Both the position numbers and the translations under genes were made by a program. Below the pieces are notes generated by a model. The model made no database searches. It was not told where the DNA came from and worked only from the letters and a program-made list of their open reading frames with translations. From JBMNNS01 sp050942625 (lineage in GTDB: Bacteria; Bacillota; Dethiobacteria; DTU022; UBA8154), in contig JBMNNS010000076.1 in NCBI GenBank assembly GCA_050942625.1, forward strand, positions 1 through 7,920: a stretch of 7,920 nucleotides of DNA, given 5' to 3'. Positions 6,132 to 7,920 of this stretch are shown piece by piece (position 1 is the stretch's first letter; each line of letters opens with the position of its first letter).

Positions 6132-6581
6132 TTATAATTTAATTGTCAGCACCTGCTTATTTGCTGCTACAGTTGAACCACCATAGATAACCCTGAGCAA
6201 AGCATCATTATTGTTTGACGTGGTAAACGTTGTATTGTGGGTAAGATATTTCAATTTCCGGATAAATTCCCAGCAAGTACAGATCTCTTTATTCCAAAAA
6301 AACATTTTGCCTTTCATAATAGCAGTTTCCATTAGTTCTTCTTTGGTCATAGTATCACCAATAATTTCAACCTCATCATTTGAAAACTCAACAATAGAGG
6401 TATACACTTTTTCCCCCAGTCTCAAATTAACATAAGCACCAAAAATTTCTTCATCCTTATTGGCCGCTTTGGTTTTATAAGCCAACTCTATCATCTGATC
6501 CTTGGGTATAACAATCTCAAAAGTATTGTTTTTGTAATCTTTGGTAAGCTTTTTAACCTTTCTTGTTATTAAATATTTCAT
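6132..6581 (-). CDS. Hypothetical protein, 149 aa, first gene of the AOR operon
   Basis: I do not recognise this protein. It has 149 residues, begins with a basic stretch (MKYLITRKVKKLTKDYK), and is mostly of alternating hydrophobic/charged pattern suggesting a beta-rich soluble fold. There is no signal peptide or membrane segment. Two close cysteines occur in NKEICTCWEF (about 97-106), followed by a Thr/Asn-rich segment TTFTTSNNND (about 117-126). Base composition is more AT-rich than the neighbouring AOR and aldolase genes, which could mean recent acquisition or weak selection. The ATG at 6581 is supported by AAGGAGAG (6592-6599) with a 10-nt spacer. The stop is 28 nt before the AOR start with no terminator, so it is very probably co-transcribed and may be an accessory of the oxidoreductase, but that is inference from position only. 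Confidence 0.75.
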   Translation of the reverse strand: MKYLITRKVKKLTKDYKNNTFEIVIPKDQMIELAYKTKAANKDEEIFGAYVNLRLGEKVYTSIVEFSNDEVEIIGDTMTKEELMETAIMKGKMFFWNKEICTCWEFIRKLKYLTHNTTFTTSNNNDALLRVIYGGSTVAANKQVLTIKL

Positions 6582-6645
6582 AATATCAATACTCTCCTTA
6601 TTAATAATTTAAAAAGAGATCAAATATTAGATAATATTTATAAAC

Positions 6646-6674
6646 AGTATATCAGAAATAAAAATTTTTGTCCC
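6646..6674 (-). promoter_or_regulatory. Sigma-A-like promoter candidate for the hypothetical-AOR-aldolase operon
   Basis: On the minus strand GGGACA (6674-6669) and TATACT (6651-6646) are spaced by 17 nt. They match the -35 consensus at 4/6 and the -10 consensus at 5/6 positions. Transcription would start near 6640, leaving a leader of about 58 nt. It is the best candidate in the gap, but the region is AT-rich and look-alikes are expected. Confidence 0.38.
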
Positions 6675-6679
6675 CTCCC

Positions 6680-6692
6680 GGAATGTTGTTCC
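6680..6692. repeat. Short dyad GGAA-N5-TTCC next to the -35 box
   Basis: GGAATGTTGTTCC has 4-bp arms and a 5-bp centre and sits about 5 bp upstream of the predicted -35 box at 6669-6674. It could be part of a control site for the AOR operon, but arms this short occur by chance. Confidence 0.2.
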
Positions 6693-6710
6693 ATATTTGC
6701 CGGACTTTCT

Positions 6711-6726
6711 GCTAATACATATTAGC
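6711..6726. promoter_or_regulatory. Perfect 16-bp dyad upstream of the AOR operon promoter (possible operator)
   Basis: GCTAATA-CA-TATTAGC is a perfect inverted repeat with 7-bp arms and a 2-bp centre, centred about 45 bp upstream of the predicted -35 box. Neither strand has a T-run after it, so it is not a terminator. Its position fits an activator or regulator binding site for the operon that starts at 6581. The regulator is not recognised. Confidence 0.4.
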
Positions 6727-6810
6727 TTTGTTACACTATATGCTTCAATTTTTCACTGTAGCGCTAAAATAAGAAAATAATTCAAATAATTCAGGGAGTC
6801 TTTTTGGATA

Positions 6811-7524
6811 TCAGTCTCCCAGCACAAGTAAGCAGCCGCAGTTCTCACAAAAAACAAGCTCGCCGGGAGTGAGTAAACGTGCCCTAAAAGAAGAGGGTAA
6901 AGATACATTACAGATGCCGCAGTAACCTTTTTTAACCAGGGAAACTGCCCTTCCCTGAAAGTGCCGGACTAGTTCCCTGTATTTTTTTAATAAATCCCCT
7001 TCAATCCTGCCGACTAATTCCTCCCGCTGGGAGAGTAATTCTGCCAGTTGCCCCTTCAGCAACTGGATATCTTTTTTTGCTTTCGTTTTCAACAATTGCA
7101 GTTTTTCTTCTTCTTCGGATAGCTGTTTTTTATCTTTTTTGATTTCCTGCCCAATGCTTTCGATCATTTCCATAAGGTTGAGGATCTCTTCTTCCAATCC
7201 TGATTTTTCCTTTTCTAAAGAATTTATCTTTTTCCTCATGTTTTCAAGTTCCTTGGCAGAATACCTTTCTCCGCCATAAAGCTTTTGACGCAGTTCCTCT
7301 TTTGAGTCCACAATTTGTTGTAGCTCCATTTCTTGCTGTCGCATTTTTTTGTTCTCTTGTTTTAATTCTTCCTGCTTCCTTTCAATTTGTTTTGTTAGGA
7401 TGGTTATGGACTGTTTCTTTTTCTGATAGGTTTTTACGCTGTCAACATTTTGCAATTCCTTTTCCCGGCGGGAGATCTGCAGCTCCAATTCCTGCAGCTC
7501 CCAAACCAATTTTAACTGTTCCAC
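6811..7524 (-). CDS. Coiled-coil protein with C-terminal C4 zinc ribbon (DUF164/CT398-like)
   Basis: This 237-residue protein has a long, highly charged coiled-coil hairpin (about residues 1-185, dense in Glu, Lys and Gln) and a C-terminal zinc ribbon with CGIC (202-205) and CENC (226-229), plus an extra Cys231. This is the architecture of the DUF164 zinc-ribbon family (CT398/HP0958-like). Members are cytoplasmic; some have been linked to RNA or flagellar-export roles, but the function in Firmicutes is not settled. The segment YSAKELENMRKKI (about 88-100) between the coils is typical. The start is GTG at 7524, fixed by AAGGAGAT (7531-7538) 6 nt upstream; nearby ATGs are out of frame. It follows the Nif3-like gene by 52 nt, a pairing common in Firmicutes, with an intrinsic terminator in the gap. 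The stop at 6811-6813 is followed only by a weak hairpin without a T-run. Confidence 0.88.
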   Translation of the reverse strand: MEQLKLVWELQELELQISRREKELQNVDSVKTYQKKKQSITILTKQIERKQEELKQENKKMRQQEMELQQIVDSKEELRQKLYGGERYSAKELENMRKKINSLEKEKSGLEEEILNLMEMIESIGQEIKKDKKQLSEEEEKLQLLKTKAKKDIQLLKGQLAELLSQREELVGRIEGDLLKKYRELVRHFQGRAVSLVKKGYCGICNVSLPSSFRARLLTPGELVFCENCGCLLVLGD

Positions 7525-7544
7525 CAGACCATCTCCTTTTCATT

Positions 7545-7575
7545 AAAAAAAGGACAGGGCTGAGACCTATCCTTT
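7545..7575 (-). terminator. Rho-independent terminator/attenuator between the Nif3-like and zinc-ribbon genes
   Basis: Read on the minus strand, AAAGGATAGG (7575-7566) pairs with CCTGTCCTTT (7558-7549) as a 10-bp stem with a single U-G wobble. The loop has 7 nt, and the last bases of the stem run straight into a T tract (7 T in all, 7551-7545). It begins one base after the Nif3-like stop codon and ends just 6 bp before the zinc-ribbon ribosome binding site. No room is left for a promoter in the gap, so it probably lets part of the transcription through. Confidence 0.65.
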
Positions 7576-7576
7576 A

Positions 7577-7920
7577 CTAAAAAAATTTCCATAGTGATTC
7601 CGGTTCTTCTTTTGACACCAAAACCACCGTTTCAAAATTGCTTTCCCGCATTCGCTTCTTTAAATATTCTGCCATAACCGGGATAACCGGTCTTTCTGTA
7701 GCATCGTGCCCCGCATCAATTAGTGCCAGGCCCGACAGGGCTGCTTTTTGCAGATCATGGAATTTGATCTCACCGGTAATAAAAACCTGGGCGTTGTTTT
7801 GCAGGGCGCTGTCAATGTAACCGCTTCCGCTACCACCCAAAACAGCCACCCTCCCAATCTTCATACCGGGCTGTCCATGGTATTTTAGATAAGCAGGTTT
7901 TAGTGAACGTTTACATAAGG
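7577..7920 (-). CDS. Nif3-like dinuclear metal centre protein (C-terminal part, runs off right edge)
   Basis: This is the C-terminal 114 residues of a Nif3/YbgI-family (GTP cyclohydrolase I type 2 homologue) protein. The frame stays open to the window edge upstream of the internal ATG at 7864 (codons read ...KPAYLKYHGQPG before it), so that ATG is internal and the true start is outside. Family signatures are VAVLGGSGSGYIDSA, VFITGEIKFHDLQKA and LIDAGHDATE; the His and Glu of the last motif are expected metal ligands of the dinuclear site. Nif3 proteins are cytoplasmic hexameric metal-binding proteins of uncertain activity. The gene ends with TAG at 7579-7577, directly before an intrinsic terminator and the zinc-ribbon gene. 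Full family members in Firmicutes are around 370 residues, so roughly two thirds lies outside the window. Confidence 0.92.
   Translation of the reverse strand, partial: LCKRSLKPAYLKYHGQPGMKIGRVAVLGGSGSGYIDSALQNNAQVFITGEIKFHDLQKAALSGLALIDAGHDATERPVIPVMAEYLKKRMRESNFETVVLVSKEEPESLWKFF

Noticed and set aside
6759..6766. 8-bp palindrome TAGCGCTA between the zinc-ribbon and hypothetical genes
   Set aside because: Eight-bp palindromes are expected by chance and it has no clear relation to a promoter.
6794..6820. Hairpin GGGAG/CTCCC at the end of the zinc-ribbon gene
   Set aside because: The stem is 5 bp plus a mismatch and 2 bp with an 11-nt loop, it includes the stop codon, and no T tract follows, so it is too weak to call a terminator.
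7577..7864. A complete 95-residue protein starting at the ATG at 7864
   Set aside because: The frame stays open to the window edge and the upstream codons fit the Nif3 family, so this ATG is internal to a longer gene.
1..7920. tRNA, rRNA, CRISPR array, insertion sequence or phage attachment site
   Set aside because: No cloverleaf, no spaced direct repeats, no transposase fragments and no flanking duplications were seen on either strand.

Overview
The window is moderately AT-rich bacterial DNA. Strong AAGGAGG-type ribosome binding sites, frequent TTG/GTG starts, a gatCAB operon, a Nif3/zinc-ribbon gene pair and a tungsten-type aldehyde:ferredoxin oxidoreductase (AOR) together point to an anaerobic, low-to-moderate GC Firmicute. 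A clostridial or Peptococcaceae-like organism is most likely. This is inferred from gene content and was not tested by a search.

Layout: (1) 1-300, minus strand: the start codon of a gene leaving the left edge, preceded by a small membrane-protein gene with a TTG start. (2) 280-350: a compact divergent control region in which two promoter candidates share overlapping -35 boxes and a 17-bp dyad covers the predicted gatC transcription start. (3) 372-3605, plus strand: gatC-gatA-gatB, the tRNA-dependent amidotransferase operon. (4) 3687-6581, minus strand: an apparent operon of an unrecognised 149-residue protein, an AOR and a class II (fuculose-phosphate type) aldolase; the last two overlap. 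(5) 6582-6810: an intergenic region with a promoter candidate and a perfect 16-bp dyad. (6) 6811-7920, minus strand: a Nif3-like metal-binding protein (partial) followed by a coiled-coil/zinc-ribbon protein, with a clear intrinsic terminator between them.

The main discovery candidate is gatA. The reading frame is intact, has its own ribosome binding site and keeps the GatA fold signatures. However, all three residues of the amidase Ser-cisSer-Lys catalytic triad are replaced (Lys to Gly77, cis-Ser to Ala149, nucleophile Ser to Glu173), the glycine/serine-rich amidase signature is erased, and several glutamine-pocket positions also differ. GatB, in contrast, keeps its zinc cysteines and kinase/transamidase motifs. 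The operon therefore appears to encode a GatCAB-like complex with no glutaminase of its own. It may use free ammonia or a glutaminase supplied in trans, it may be a repurposed paralogue, or it may be regulatory.

The aldolase/AOR pair suggests a second unit. A sugar-phosphate aldolase would release a short aldehyde that AOR oxidises to the acid while reducing ferredoxin. The substrate cannot be read from the sequence.
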